From Paractinoplanes tereljensis (GTDB lineage: Bacteria; Actinomycetota; Actinomycetes; Mycobacteriales; Micromonosporaceae): 64,000 nucleotides of DNA. Position numbers and translations under genes: made by a program. The stretch covers positions 38,619-102,618 of the forward strand of contig NZ_BOMY01000054.1 in NCBI RefSeq assembly GCF_016862435.1, in the 5' to 3' direction. The notes under the pieces are model-generated. The model was not told where the DNA came from, did not search any database, and was given only the letters and a program-made list of their open reading frames with translations. Below are positions 1 to 8,038 of this stretch, piece by piece; the first letter of the stretch is position 1, and each line of letters opens with the position of its first letter.

Positions 1-151
1 CGAGACCCTGCACGTGCACGTCAACACGGTCACCCAGCGCCTGGACCGGATCGCCAACCTGCTGGGCGCCGACTGGCAGTCCCCCGCCCGGGCTCTGGAC
101 CTGCAGCTCGCACTGCGCTTGCATCGTCTGAGTGGTCCTCCGGCCGGCTGA
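1..151 (+). CDS. PucR-type transcriptional regulator, C-terminal end (partial)
   Basis: Only the last 49 residues are in the window; the gene begins upstream and stops with TGA at 149-151. The visible part contains HVNTVTQRLDRI followed by a short helix and a leucine-rich tail, which is the pattern of the C-terminal helix-turn-helix of PucR/CdaR-like activators. These proteins usually sit at the 3' end of purine, sugar-diacid or amino-acid catabolic genes and bind DNA through this segment. The family call rests on this small domain only; the effector cannot be predicted. Confidence 0.7.
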   Translation, partial: ETLHVHVNTVTQRLDRIANLLGADWQSPARALDLQLALRLHRLSGPPAG

Positions 152-188
152 CTCGACAGGGCCGCGCGGTGCCGGGGAGACTCGGGGC

Positions 189-722
189 GTGGCGCTGGCG
201 GGGCGAGCCGCGGAGACCCCGGTCGTGGCAGGGTGCGTCGGCGAGGCCGTGGCGGGACGGGCCTCGACGCTGCTGGTGCGCGGCGAGCCGGGGATCGGCA
301 AGACCTCGCTGGTCGCGGCGGCGTGCGCGGCCGCCGGTGACGTCGAGACCATCTGGGCGACCTGCCTGCCGCTGACCTCGATGACCAGTCCGCTGCTGCC
401 GTTGCGCGGCGCCCTGCGCCGGGCCGGGCTCGACGCGGGCGTCACGGTGGTGGAATTCGACGCGTGGCTGGACCACGCCGCCGCCGAACGCCCGGTGGCG
501 CTGGTCGTCGACGACCTGCAGTGGGCCGACCAGAGCTCCCTCGACGTCCTGCTCTACGTCATCGCCGGCCGCCCGGACCGGGCCGTCGCGGTGATCGCCA
601 CCCTGCGCGCGGGGACCGGCGGTGACCGCCTGGCCGGGTGGCTGGCCGATGTGCGGCGTCTGCCACGGGTTGCCGACCTGATGCTGGACCGGCTGGACCG
701 GGTCGGCACCGGCGAACAACTC
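189..722 (+). pseudogene. LuxR-family ATPase regulator, truncated N-terminal remnant
   Basis: The frame starting at GTG 189 reads as the AAA_16-type ATPase domain of large LuxR regulators. It has Walker A GEPGIGKTS, Walker B ALVVDDLQWADQSS and the family-like segment RLPRVADLMLDRLDRVGTGEQL. Intact members run to about 900 residues and end in a LuxR helix-turn-helix. Here similarity stops near base 722 and the frame continues only to a TGA at 819-821 with unrelated Arg/Gly-rich residues. I read it as the 5' part of a gene cut by a deletion or rearrangement. It follows the PucR gene by 37 bp on the same strand. Confidence 0.7.
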
Positions 723-850
723 GACCTTGTGCGCTGCGGCCCAGGCCCGGATCGCCGGGGTGGACGTATCGGAGGTCGCTCTCCTGCTTGGCGCGTACAC
801 CCAGGCCGCATCCGGGCCTGAGCAGAAGTCGCACTCAATGATCGGGGTCT
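712..850 (-). pseudogene. Scrap of a CxxC small actinobacterial protein
   Basis: On the minus strand this stretch reads IIECDFCSGPDAAWVYA and then IRAWAAAHKVELFAG. The CDFC plus aromatic pattern resembles the N-terminus of a family of small uncharacterised actinobacterial proteins. The readable protein ends where the truncated LuxR-type ATPase on the other strand begins, so two gene fragments appear fused tail to tail near base 716. No good start codon or terminator is seen. This is a weak assignment from pattern memory. Confidence 0.3.
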
Positions 851-1000
851 CGGTCTCGGTGACCGGCGTGGGCCGAGCCTGATGGTCAACGTCGCCGCCG
901 AGGGCGTCGGCTGGATGCAGAAAGGTGAGCATCCCACCGCGGCACGCCCCAAGTAGCCCCGTGGAGCGCCGAGTGACACACATGGCGTGCATGCCCAACA

Positions 1001-2125
1001 ATGGGGACGGTGAGCCCCTGGAACCGCCAGCGTGTCGGCCGATCCACCGGAACCCAACCACCGAGGCGGCGAACACCACTGCCAGGCTTAACCAACCGCC
1101 CCAAGCCCGGACTGCGCCCGAGACGGCCAGCAGCCGCAAGGGAACCACGCCCCGACTGGTGGCAACGGGGCACAGCGATCGGCGGCCTCGTGTCCGTGCT
1201 CCTGGTCGCCGTCGGGCTCTACCTGACGAACAACTTCAACCGGGACCAAATCCGCCTGCAACGCGACAGCACCAATGCGCAACGGGACCTGGCGCTCAAA
1301 GGACAGCGGGCAGACCGGTTCGTTGCGGCCGTCGACCAGCTCGGTCAGGAGGGCACCGACAGGCTCAGCATCCGACTCGGCGGCATCTACGCTCTGGAAA
1401 CGCTGATGAAGGACTCTCCAGAGGACGAGAACACCGTTATTGAGGTGCTGTGCGCGTTCGTGCGAACCCATTCACCGCGCCCGAGAACGATCCCTAGGCA
1501 GGTACCTGACTCGCCGGCGGATGTCCGGGCAGCGATTAGCGTCCTCGGCCGCCGCCCGAACCCCTATAGTCACGCATACCTCGACTTTAGAAATGCTCTA
1601 CTCGGACTGCACGACGCGGACCTGCAAGGCGCTGACCTGAGTGGCACGAACCTGGCCGACGCGAACCTGACGGGCGCATTCGTGATCGGCGCGAACCTGC
1701 GGTTCGTATCCCTGACCGACGCAAACCTGACCGGCGCGTTCCTGACCGACGCGAACCTGACCGACGCGAACCTGGCCGGCGCGAACCTGACCGACGCTGG
1801 CCTGAACAAAACCTACCTGACCAGAACGAAGCTGATCAACGCGAACCTGACCGGCGCAGCTCTGTACCTCGCGAAGCTGACCGAGGCGAACCTGGCCGGC
1901 GCGAACCTGACCGGCGCGACGCTTTTCTATGCAGACCTGACCAACGCGAACCTGACCGGAGCGAAGCTGACCAGGGCGAACCTGACCGGGGCGAACCTGA
2001 CCCGCGCGAACCTGACTTCGGGCCAGGTGGCCTGTTCGCGGATGGATGCATCGACACGACTGCCGAACGGCGTCGTGCGCCCAGCCGAGGGTGCCTGGAA
2101 TTCGACCGAATGCAAGAACAAGTAG
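1001..2125 (+). CDS. Membrane-anchored pentapeptide-repeat protein
   Basis: The 374-residue protein has an Arg/Pro-rich N-terminus, one transmembrane segment at about residues 59-77, a conserved linker (RFVAAVDQLG, then RLGGIYALE, about 106-155) and about 28 consecutive A(D/N)LxG-type pentapeptides at about 196-340. The linker is typical of actinobacterial membrane pentapeptide proteins. The repeats should fold as a right-handed quadrilateral beta-helix, probably for protein binding. No gyrase-protection function can be claimed. The ATG at 1001 has no strong ribosome site, so the start could be further in. The gene stands alone between two remnant regions. Its repeats give a strongly biased codon pattern. 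Confidence 0.85.
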   Translation: MGTVSPWNRQRVGRSTGTQPPRRRTPLPGLTNRPKPGLRPRRPAAAREPRPDWWQRGTAIGGLVSVLLVAVGLYLTNNFNRDQIRLQRDSTNAQRDLALKGQRADRFVAAVDQLGQEGTDRLSIRLGGIYALETLMKDSPEDENTVIEVLCAFVRTHSPRPRTIPRQVPDSPADVRAAISVLGRRPNPYSHAYLDFRNALLGLHDADLQGADLSGTNLADANLTGAFVIGANLRFVSLTDANLTGAFLTDANLTDANLAGANLTDAGLNKTYLTRTKLINANLTGAALYLAKLTEANLAGANLTGATLFYADLTNANLTGAKLTRANLTGANLTRANLTSGQVACSRMDASTRLPNGVVRPAEGAWNSTECKNK

Positions 2126-2373
2126 TCGTTCGTTTGCTTTCAGCACGCCCTGACCGGCAGAAAAATCGCACAACGTTCAGGCCCCAAAGATCAGGCCGGA
2201 GACGCGGACCGGGGCGTGATCAGCGCAGATGTCCTTTAGTATTTGGGACTCCGCCACCGGCGCTCAGGATTTTCGAGTCAGCCGCGTCGCAGCCTCTGCG
2301 AGCCGAAGCCCTGGGCAAACATGAAGACGCGGTGCGCATCAGCCTTGAGCGCGCCGCACGCCGGTACCGCGGA

Positions 2374-2461
2374 CGCTGTCGTGAACGCCCCGGCGCACCA
2401 ACCGGAGCAGAAACTGGCCCTCCTCCTCGGTCAACCGGCGAGCCCGCACAGGTGTGGACAT
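2374..2461 (-). pseudogene. IS630-family transposase, N-terminal remnant
   Basis: From ATG at 2461 the minus strand reads MSTPVRARRLTEEEGQFLLR followed by VRRG and HDSVR, which matches the start of the winged-helix domain of IS630/Tc1-mariner-type transposases (typically TxEE, then RRA). After about 30 residues the reading frame is lost: RYRRA continues in another frame and a stop follows. There is no DDE catalytic domain and no inverted repeats are recognisable. It is a relic, not an active element. Confidence 0.55.
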
Positions 2462-2599
2462 GATGTACCTCGATCCGCCCTGCCAACTCCAGCCTGAACC
2501 GAAACATCCCAAACCTCACGCACCGGAACGGCATGTCGCAAACCGGGAATCCGTCAAGGTCAACGCACTAGCGCGCCCGGGATTGCCGTTCCAGGGATC

Positions 2600-2682
2600 G
2601 AATGCGCGGCCTCCAGCAGCCGCTCCGGGGATAGCAGATCCACGGACCGCGAACGCGCGGCCTCCGGCAACCGCTCCACGGA
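2600..2682. repeat. Two diverged 32-bp direct repeats
   Basis: Copies at 2600-2631 and 2651-2682 share 27 of 32 bases, with core GCGCGGCCTCC and CCGCTCC. They are 51 bp apart on the same strand. No gene covers them. They may be footprints of an insertion or a diverged intergenic repeat. Confidence 0.5.
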
Positions 2683-2777
2683 CAACCGATTCGGGGAGGG
2701 AGTGGGTCGGCCACACCGGCCGGGTGACGGGTCGATGTGGGCCTGGAACATAGGCGGGCGGCGGGGAGGTTCGTAAG

Positions 2778-3593
2778 GTGGCAGGCATGGAGGAATTCGA
2801 CGTTGCGGTCGAGGGCGGGCTGCTTCGGTGCGTGGAGTGGGCGGGTGACGGGCCTGCGGTCATCGCGGCGCACGGGATCACCGCCAACGCGCTGTCCTGG
2901 GCGGCGGTGGCCCGGGCGCTTGACGGAGGCGTACGGCTGATTGCTCCTGATCTTCGGGGTCGGGCCGGCAGTGCCGGCATCGCCGGGCCGTTCGGGATGG
3001 CCGCGCATGCGGCCGATGTGATCGCGATAGCGGATCATCTCGGGCTGGAGCGGGTGGCGCTGGCCGGGCATTCCATGGGTGGGTTCGTGGTGACCGAAAC
3101 CGCCCAGCGCTACCCATCGCGGGTCTCGTCGGTGCTGCTCGTTGACGGTGGGCTGCCGTTGCCGGTGCCGCCGGGGATCGACGTCGACACCGCACTGCAC
3201 GCGACGATCGGGCCGGCCATGCGGCGGCTGTCGATGACGTTCGGGTCGGTCGACGAATATCTCGACTTCTTCCGGGCCAATCCGGCGCTGGGGAAGTATT
3301 GGTCGGAGGATGTTTCGGAATATGTCCGGCGGGATTTCACCGGGACCGGGTCGTCGTGCGTGCTCGATGCGATCCGGGCGGACGCGCGCGACATGCTCAC
3401 CGCGCCGGCTCCGGCCGGGTTTCCGCTGCTCGGAGCGGTGCGCGGGATGCAGGACGAGGAGACCGGGATGTACCCGGCGGCGGTCCTCGAGGCGGCCGGC
3501 GCCGAGATCGTCCCGGACGTCAACCACTACACGATCCTGCTCGGTAAGGGGGCCGAAGTGGTGGCCGACCGGATCCGTTCAGGCCTGGAATAA
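2778..3593 (+). CDS. Alpha/beta hydrolase
   Basis: The 271-residue cytosolic protein has the alpha/beta-hydrolase order: oxyanion-hole strand with AHG (31-33), nucleophile elbow GHSMGG with Ser99, and a C-terminal VNHYTIL motif supplying the catalytic His near residue 250. A lid region lies between about 130 and 200. The substrate cannot be told; the family includes esterases, lipases and haloalkane dehalogenase-like enzymes. GTG 2778 is preceded by GGGAGG at 2764-2769; ATG 2787 is an in-frame alternative. The gene is probably monocistronic, followed after about 50 bp by a small NTF2-like gene. Confidence 0.85.
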   Translation: MAGMEEFDVAVEGGLLRCVEWAGDGPAVIAAHGITANALSWAAVARALDGGVRLIAPDLRGRAGSAGIAGPFGMAAHAADVIAIADHLGLERVALAGHSMGGFVVTETAQRYPSRVSSVLLVDGGLPLPVPPGIDVDTALHATIGPAMRRLSMTFGSVDEYLDFFRANPALGKYWSEDVSEYVRRDFTGTGSSCVLDAIRADARDMLTAPAPAGFPLLGAVRGMQDEETGMYPAAVLEAAGAEIVPDVNHYTILLGKGAEVVADRIRSGLE

Positions 3594-3643
3594 ATCCACT
3601 TTTTGTGGTATATTGTGGACAGTGTCGGATTATCTTTGCCGGC

Positions 3644-4018
3644 ATGTCGGATTCCATTCGCGCGTTCTTTCACACCTTCGCCTGCGCCAGCCTCCAGCCC
3701 GAGCAACTCGGCGCCTGCTTCGCCGACTCGTTCCTGGCCGCTGATGGCACCGGGGCCCGCCCGGTGACCCGCGACGACTTCCTGCGTGCCCTCCCCCGGC
3801 GGGCCGCCGCGTTCGCCGACGCCGGCCTCGGACCGACGGTGCTGACCGCGCTCACCGAGACCCGCTTGGACGACCATTACTGGCTGGTCCGCACCGAGTG
3901 GTCGGCGCTGCGCCCGGCCGGCGGCGACCCGCTGCCGCTGGCGTCGTCGTTCGTCCTGCACGACGACGGCGAGAGCCTGCGGATCGTCCTCTATCTGAAC
4001 CACGAGGGCCTACCTTGA
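3644..4018 (+). CDS. NTF2/SnoaL-like small protein
   Basis: The 124-residue protein starts MSDSIRAFFHTFACASLQP and ends with a strand pair around SSFVLHDDGESLRIVLYLNH. Size and layout (N-terminal helices, then beta-sheet) fit the NTF2-like fold used by SnoaL-type cyclases and many uncharacterised proteins. I chose ATG 3644 rather than an upstream in-frame start at 3605, because the extra residues look non-coding and contain a TATATT promoter-like element. The upstream gap also has a short CCAC-TTTTT-GTGG inverted repeat at 3597-3609 that could end transcription of the hydrolase gene. Function unknown. Confidence 0.65.
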   Translation: MSDSIRAFFHTFACASLQPEQLGACFADSFLAADGTGARPVTRDDFLRALPRRAAAFADAGLGPTVLTALTETRLDDHYWLVRTEWSALRPAGGDPLPLASSFVLHDDGESLRIVLYLNHEGLP

Positions 4019-4067
4019 GTACTCGCACTCATTCGCCCGGGTGAGCGTGGCGGCAAGGATGACCGCC

Positions 4068-4361
4068 ATGGACATCAATCCGCAGCCGAAGGTCACCACC
4101 GCCTTCTACGCTCAGGCGGCCGCCTCATTTGTCATCTCGCTGTTCGCCCTCGCGGCGGGCATCTTCTACCTGCCGGTCGGCGGCTGGATCCGCGCTTTCC
4201 TGGCGGTCGGCCTGCTCTACGTGGTCACGTCGAGTTTCACGCTGGCCAAGTGCGTGCGCGACTCCCAGGAGGTCGGCACGGTCGTGCGCCGCGTAGACCA
4301 GGCCCGCATCGACAAACTGATCAGCGAACACAACCCGTTCAAGGACCCGGCCGGCGTGTAG
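4068..4361 (+). CDS. YiaA/YiaB-like small inner membrane protein
   Basis: The protein is about 97 residues long. It has TTAFYAQAAASFVISLFALAAG and GGWIRAFLAVGLLYVVTSSF as two transmembrane segments, a charged cytoplasmic loop (KCVRDSQE) and a soluble tail ending NPFKDP. This matches the YiaAB domain family of two-helix membrane proteins of unknown role. The start is uncertain: GTG 4041, ATG 4059 and ATG 4068 are in frame. AAGG at 4055-4058 is well placed for ATG 4068. The gene converges on a methyltransferase remnant on the other strand. Confidence 0.75.
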   Translation: MDINPQPKVTTAFYAQAAASFVISLFALAAGIFYLPVGGWIRAFLAVGLLYVVTSSFTLAKCVRDSQEVGTVVRRVDQARIDKLISEHNPFKDPAGV

Positions 4362-4364
4362 CGC

Positions 4365-4680
4365 TCGCCCTCGGCCTCGCGGTCGCGCTCGCCCGCGCGG
4401 TCGCCCGCGCGCTCGCTCTCGCCAGCACGTCGAAGACGTGCCAGTGCTTGGTCCCGCAGTAGGCCGGGCCCTCGGCGTCCTCCTCGTCCAGCCGCACCAG
4501 CTCGAGGCCGTCCACGAGGCCCGCACCTCGCTCTCCGCCAGAAACGTCCCGCCGGGTGTGCCGGCCCACTCCTCCCGGTCCCCGAGCAGGTTGACCGCGA
4601 GCCAGCCACCCGGCGCGAGACTCCCCCGCATCAGTTCCCACAGCGGACGGCCGCCGCAACTGGCCGGGGCGGCTTCGGTC
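4365..4680 (-). pseudogene. SAM-dependent methyltransferase, 3' remnant with frameshift
   Basis: On the minus strand one frame (about 4530-4660) reads MRGSLAPGGWLAVNLLGDRE. A second frame (about 4400-4540) continues with GLELVRLDEEDAEGPA and KHWHVFDVLAR. Together they look like the last strands of a class I methyltransferase, split by a frameshift and lacking the SAM-binding motif I, which would have lain upstream where the citrate synthase gene now ends. The tail runs into a low-complexity GCGCTCGC-rich stretch at about 4365-4420. It abuts the citrate synthase gene end at 4679. Confidence 0.55.
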
Positions 4681-5788
4681 AGGCGTACTTCTTCACCGTG
4701 GCGTCCCAGCCGGCTAGCTCGGTGGCTGGGCGTTCGGGTGGGCCTACGTAGTCGGCGGAGGGGCGGATGATCTTGCCTAGGCGCTTCTGTTCGAGGATGT
4801 GGGCGCTCCAGCCGGCCGTGCGGGCGCAGGTGAACATGGACGCGAACATGTCTGACGGGACCTGGGCGAAGTCGAGCACCACGGCGGCCCAGTACTCCAC
4901 GTTGGTCTCCAGGACTCGGTCGGGCTTGCGTTCGCGGAGTTCGGCCAAGGCCGCCTTCTCCAGCTGCAGGGCTACCTCGTAGCGCGGGGCACCCAGCTCG
5001 CGGGCCGCCTCGCGCAGGATTGCGGCGCGCGGGTCCTCCGCCCGGTAGACCGCGTGACCGAAACCCATCAGGCGTTTGCCGCTGTCCAGCAGGCCCTTCA
5101 CGTAGGTGCGTGGGTCGGCGCTGCGCTCCACGTCCTCGATCATGCTGAGTGCCCGGGCCGGCGCGCCGCCGTGCAGCGGGCCGGACAGCGCCGCGACCGC
5201 GGCGGACATGCAGGCGGGCACGTCGGCGCCGGTGCTGGCCACCACCCGGGCGGTGAACGTCGAGGCGTTCATGCCGTGCTCGGCGGCGCAGACCCAGTAG
5301 CGGTCGATCGCCGCGACGTGCCGCGGGTCGGGGTCGCCCTGCCAGCGCAGCATGAAGCGTTCGGTCGCGTTGCGGCCGCCGTCGACGATGCGCTGCGGCA
5401 CCGCCGGGCGATGGGTGCCGCGGGCCGACTGGGCCACGTACGACAGGGTCATCACCGAGACCCGGGCCAGGTCGTCGCGGGCCTGCGCGTGGTCGATGTC
5501 GATCAGCGGGCGCATGCCCCAGTACGGAGCGAGCAGCGTGACCGCGGCCTGCACGTCGACCCGGGTGTCGCCGGAGTGCACCGGGATCGGGAACGGCTCG
5601 GCGGGCGGCAGGCCCTGGGTCAGGTCGCCGTCGGCGAGCAGGCCCCACACCTCGGCGAAGGTGATCTTTCCGGCCAGCTCGCGGACGTCCACGCCGCGGT
5701 ATCGCAGGGCGCCGCCGTCGCGGTCCGGTTCGGCGATCTCGGTGTCGAACGCTACGACACCGGCCAGTCCTGGGTTGACAGTCAACAT
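4679..5788 (-). CDS. Citrate synthase (short actinobacterial type)
   Basis: The 369-residue protein would condense acetyl-CoA (or propionyl-CoA) with oxaloacetate in the cytosol. It has GPLHGGAPARA, the signature GFGHAVYRAEDPRA with the catalytic His, and the terminal RTAGWSAH region. The length is shorter than the main TCA enzyme (about 430), as in the CitA/methylcitrate group, so it may be a secondary isozyme. ATG 5788 (MLTVNPGLAGVV) gives a normal N-terminus; upstream in-frame starts run into the repeat array and would add odd residues. The gene is divergent from an HTH-citrate synthase fusion across 67 bp filled with operator-like repeats, so the two are probably co-regulated. Confidence 0.88.
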   Translation of the reverse strand: MLTVNPGLAGVVAFDTEIAEPDRDGGALRYRGVDVRELAGKITFAEVWGLLADGDLTQGLPPAEPFPIPVHSGDTRVDVQAAVTLLAPYWGMRPLIDIDHAQARDDLARVSVMTLSYVAQSARGTHRPAVPQRIVDGGRNATERFMLRWQGDPDPRHVAAIDRYWVCAAEHGMNASTFTARVVASTGADVPACMSAAVAALSGPLHGGAPARALSMIEDVERSADPRTYVKGLLDSGKRLMGFGHAVYRAEDPRAAILREAARELGAPRYEVALQLEKAALAELRERKPDRVLETNVEYWAAVVLDFAQVPSDMFASMFTCARTAGWSAHILEQKRLGKIIRPSADYVGPPERPATELAGWDATVKKYA

Positions 5789-5842
5789 GTCATCAACATG
5801 TTCCGTCAACATGTTGATGTCAACATTGATCCAGTCAATATG
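5774..5842. promoter_or_regulatory. GTCAAC/GTTGAC operator-like array between divergent citrate synthase genes
   Basis: The divergent intergenic region is packed with inverted copies of one core. GTTGACAGTCAAC is a palindrome at 5774-5786. CATCAACATGTT (5791-5802) and AACATGTTGATG (5808-5819) form a perfect 12-bp inverted repeat, each arm containing the palindrome AACATGTT. GTCAACATTGAT follows at 5819-5830. Such density over both promoters suggests cooperative binding by a regulator, plausibly the HTH-citrate synthase encoded beside it. Binding is inference. Confidence 0.7.
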
Positions 5843-5855
5843 AGAGCATCTCCAC

Positions 5856-7076
5856 ATGCCCCCGGATCCCCATCTGATGACCACCGAGCAGGTCGCCGAC
5901 CGCCTCGGCATCAAGCCCGCAACCGTCTACGCCTACGTCAGCCGCGGCCTGCTCACCAGCCGCCGCAACGCCGACGGCAAGAGCAGTCTTTTCGAAAAAC
6001 CGGACGTCGACGCCTTCGTGGCGAGCCGCCGCCGCCCGACCACTCCCGGCATCCAGACCGGCATCACGCTGATCAAGGACGGGGGTCTCTATTACCGCGG
6101 ACGCGACACCTGCGTGCTGGCGCGCACGGCGAGTTATGAGGCGGTCGTGACCCTACTCTGGGCCGGTGATCTCGAGCATGTGGCCCTTGAGCCCACCGCC
6201 GAGTTGCTCGATCTCGCCGTGCGGGTGAGCATGCAGCTGCCCCGGACGGCACGCACCACCGACCGGCTCCGAGTCATCGTCGCGGCGGCGGCCGCCGCCG
6301 ACCCGCTCCGTTTCGACACCACCCCCGCCGCCGTCCTGACGACCGGACGCACCTTGCTCGCCACCATGGTCGCGGCACTCCCCCACGCCCGGCAGGTCAT
6401 CGACGGCTACCTCGAGGTGGTCCCCGTCGCCGCGACCGCGGCCGCCCACCCGGGAGCGAGCCTCGCGCAGACCCTGTGGCCGCGGCTGAGCACCGCGGAA
6501 CCCGACCACGACCTGCTGAACGCCGCCCTGATCCTGCTGGCCGACCACGACATCGCGGCCTCCACACTGGCCGCTCGGGTGGCGGCGTCGACGCGGGCCC
6601 ACCCCTACGCCGTGGTCAGCGCCGGCCTCGCCGCCCTCGACGGCCCACTGCACGGCGCGGCCAGCGGGCTGGCCCACGCGATGGTCGCCGACGCGATGGC
6701 GTCCAAGGACCCGGTTGGCACGATCACCGACCGGCAGCGTTCGGGGGCGCCGGTCCCGGGCTTCGGGCATCCGCTCTACCCGGACGGCGACCCCCGCGCG
6801 ACCACCCTCATGGAGATGATCGCCGACGGCCCGGTGCGCGACACCGCCGAGCTGATGATCGACGCGATGCGCACCCGCGCCGGCATCCACCCCAACATCG
6901 ACTTCGCGCTGGCCGCGCTCACCCTCACCCACGGCATGCCGGCCGACGCCGGCGAGACAATCTTCGCGGTGGGGCGAACGGCCGGCTGGTTGGCGCACGC
7001 CCTCGAGGAGTACGGCGACCGCCCGAGCCGTTTCCGCCCAACCGGCCAGTACGCGGGCCGCAAACCGACCGCCTGA
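5856..7076 (+). CDS. Citrate synthase homologue with N-terminal MerR/excisionase-like HTH
   Basis: The 406-residue protein begins with a DNA-binding HTH at residues 8-58 (TTEQVADRLGIKPATVYAYV, then SRGLLTSRR) of the MerR/excisionase type. A citrate synthase fold follows: GPLHGAASGLA, VPGFGHPLYPDGDPRA with the conserved His, and RTAGWLAHALEEY. Similar HTH-citrate synthases are known in actinobacteria but their role is not settled. The fusion could sense oxaloacetate or acyl-CoA and control transcription. It is transcribed away from the shorter citrate synthase, with the operator-like array between them, so autoregulation is a natural hypothesis. Catalytic-looking residues are kept, so it may also be an enzyme or form a mixed oligomer with its neighbour. 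Confidence 0.88.
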   Translation: MPPDPHLMTTEQVADRLGIKPATVYAYVSRGLLTSRRNADGKSSLFEKPDVDAFVASRRRPTTPGIQTGITLIKDGGLYYRGRDTCVLARTASYEAVVTLLWAGDLEHVALEPTAELLDLAVRVSMQLPRTARTTDRLRVIVAAAAAADPLRFDTTPAAVLTTGRTLLATMVAALPHARQVIDGYLEVVPVAATAAAHPGASLAQTLWPRLSTAEPDHDLLNAALILLADHDIAASTLAARVAASTRAHPYAVVSAGLAALDGPLHGAASGLAHAMVADAMASKDPVGTITDRQRSGAPVPGFGHPLYPDGDPRATTLMEMIADGPVRDTAELMIDAMRTRAGIHPNIDFALAALTLTHGMPADAGETIFAVGRTAGWLAHALEEYGDRPSRFRPTGQYAGRKPTA

Positions 7077-7459
7077 CCGGCGTTATCGGGGCTGAGAGCC
7101 GCACCCGGCGGACCAGCCAGTCAGGACATAGGCCACGCCCGGCCGACGGGCCTGCAATACGGGGGCCGGGAAGCCCGACCGGCCAGCCAGGACCACAAGC
7201 AACACCCGGACGACCGGCCCGCTACACCGAAGGCTGGAAGCCCGGCCCGCCAGGACGTAAGCCGCAAACTGGCCAGCTGATCTGCGCTAACGGGGCCTGG
7301 GATCCACTTCCGGCTCGGCGAGCGTCGGCGATCGGTCCGTCGTCGTTCGGCAATCGTCGCGTGTGCGAGAGCGAACGGGGGCGCTGCACGGAGGGTCCGC
7401 GGCGGTCGCCGCCGGCCCTCTCGTATCTTGGGTGGTCAGGCTGACGGGAAGAGGTGGCC
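7077..7459. other. Intergenic region with degenerate GC-rich repeats
   Basis: About 380 bp lie between the HTH-citrate synthase stop and the DoxX gene. I see no gene. Between about 7110 and 7260 there are several imperfect units built on CCAGCCAGGAC, GGCCCGCTACACCGAAGG and CCGCCAGGACGTAAG. They resemble the 27-bp units found after the DoxX gene. A GGAAGAGG ribosome site sits at 7447-7454. Confidence 0.5.
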
Positions 7460-7891
7460 ATGCGGCGTGTGGTCGGCGCGGTGGGTCAGCTTGTGCTGGG
7501 TGCGGTGCTGCTGTTCACCGGCATCGCGCACCTGACCTTCGCCCGGGTGGAGTTTCGGGCGCAGGTGCCGTCCTGGCTGCCGATCGACGCGAACGTCGTG
7601 GTCATCGTGTCCGGTGTGGTCGAGCTGTGCCTGGCGGTGGCCCTGCTCGCCGTCTGGCGGCAACCCGCGCGCGGCATCGTGGGTGCCGTCACTGCGGCGT
7701 TCTTCGTCGCGATCCTGCCGGGCAACATCGCCCAGTTCGCCGAGCACCGCGACGGCTTCGGCCTCGACACCGACGCCGCCCGCGCGATCCGGCTTCTCGG
7801 GCAGCCGCTGCTCGTCGTCTGGGCACTCGCCGTCACGGGTGCCATCAGCGCCCTGCGCGCGCTACGCCGGCGACGCACCGAGATCGCCTGA
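7460..7891 (+). CDS. DoxX-like membrane protein
   Basis: The protein is about 143 residues with four hydrophobic segments. It starts MRRVVGAVGQLVLGAVLLF, contains the typical FTGIAHLTFARVEF and VPSWLPIDANVVV motifs, and ends in a charged tail. This fits the DoxX/MauE-like membrane family, often linked to redox or quinone-related functions, though the biochemical role is mostly unknown. ATG 7460 is placed 5 bp after GGAAGAGG; GTG 7454 is an in-frame alternative. It is flanked on both sides by degenerate repeats. Confidence 0.82.
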   Translation: MRRVVGAVGQLVLGAVLLFTGIAHLTFARVEFRAQVPSWLPIDANVVVIVSGVVELCLAVALLAVWRQPARGIVGAVTAAFFVAILPGNIAQFAEHRDGFGLDTDAARAIRLLGQPLLVVWALAVTGAISALRALRRRRTEIA

Positions 7892-7916
7892 CCAAGCGGA
7901 CTGCCGGGTGATCCCC

Positions 7917-8024
7917 CGGCCCGGCCGCCACGCCACAGGAGAACGACCCCGCCACAACGCCGAAGAAGGACGGCCCGGCCGCTACGTCGCAGGCGGCCGG
8001 CCCAACCGCAACGCCTCAGGACGG
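7917..8024. repeat. Four tandem 27-bp degenerate repeats
   Basis: Units at 7917-7943, 7944-7970, 7971-7997 and 7998-8024 share the pattern CGGCCCGGCCGCNACGCCNCAGGA. A fifth, more diverged unit follows to 8051. The period is exactly 27 bp, so an open frame through them would give a 9-residue repeat, but no start codon or ribosome site supports translation. The array lies directly after the DoxX gene. Confidence 0.75.
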
Positions 8025-8038
8025 CGCGCGTCCCGCCG

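Larger units (their letters stand above)
2126..2777. other. Long intergenic region with transposase scrap and diverged repeat
   Basis: About 650 bp carry no intact gene. The region holds an IS630-type transposase N-terminal scrap (2374-2461, minus), a frame on the minus strand just left of it that reads DAHRVFMFAQGFG without a start, and two diverged copies of a 32-bp sequence (2600-2682). A GGGGAGG-like ribosome site precedes the next gene. The region looks like decayed mobile DNA. Confidence 0.6.

Noticed and set aside
30..1148. Long minus-strand frame of 372 codons
   Set aside because: Most of it mirrors the LuxR-type ATPase and non-coding DNA with Arg/Pro-rich content. Only a short protein-like part around 712-850 was kept as a remnant.
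1560..2060. Possible CRISPR or satellite array from the regular 15-bp periodicity
   Set aside because: The period comes from pentapeptide codons in a real coding frame; units are not identical and there are no spacers.
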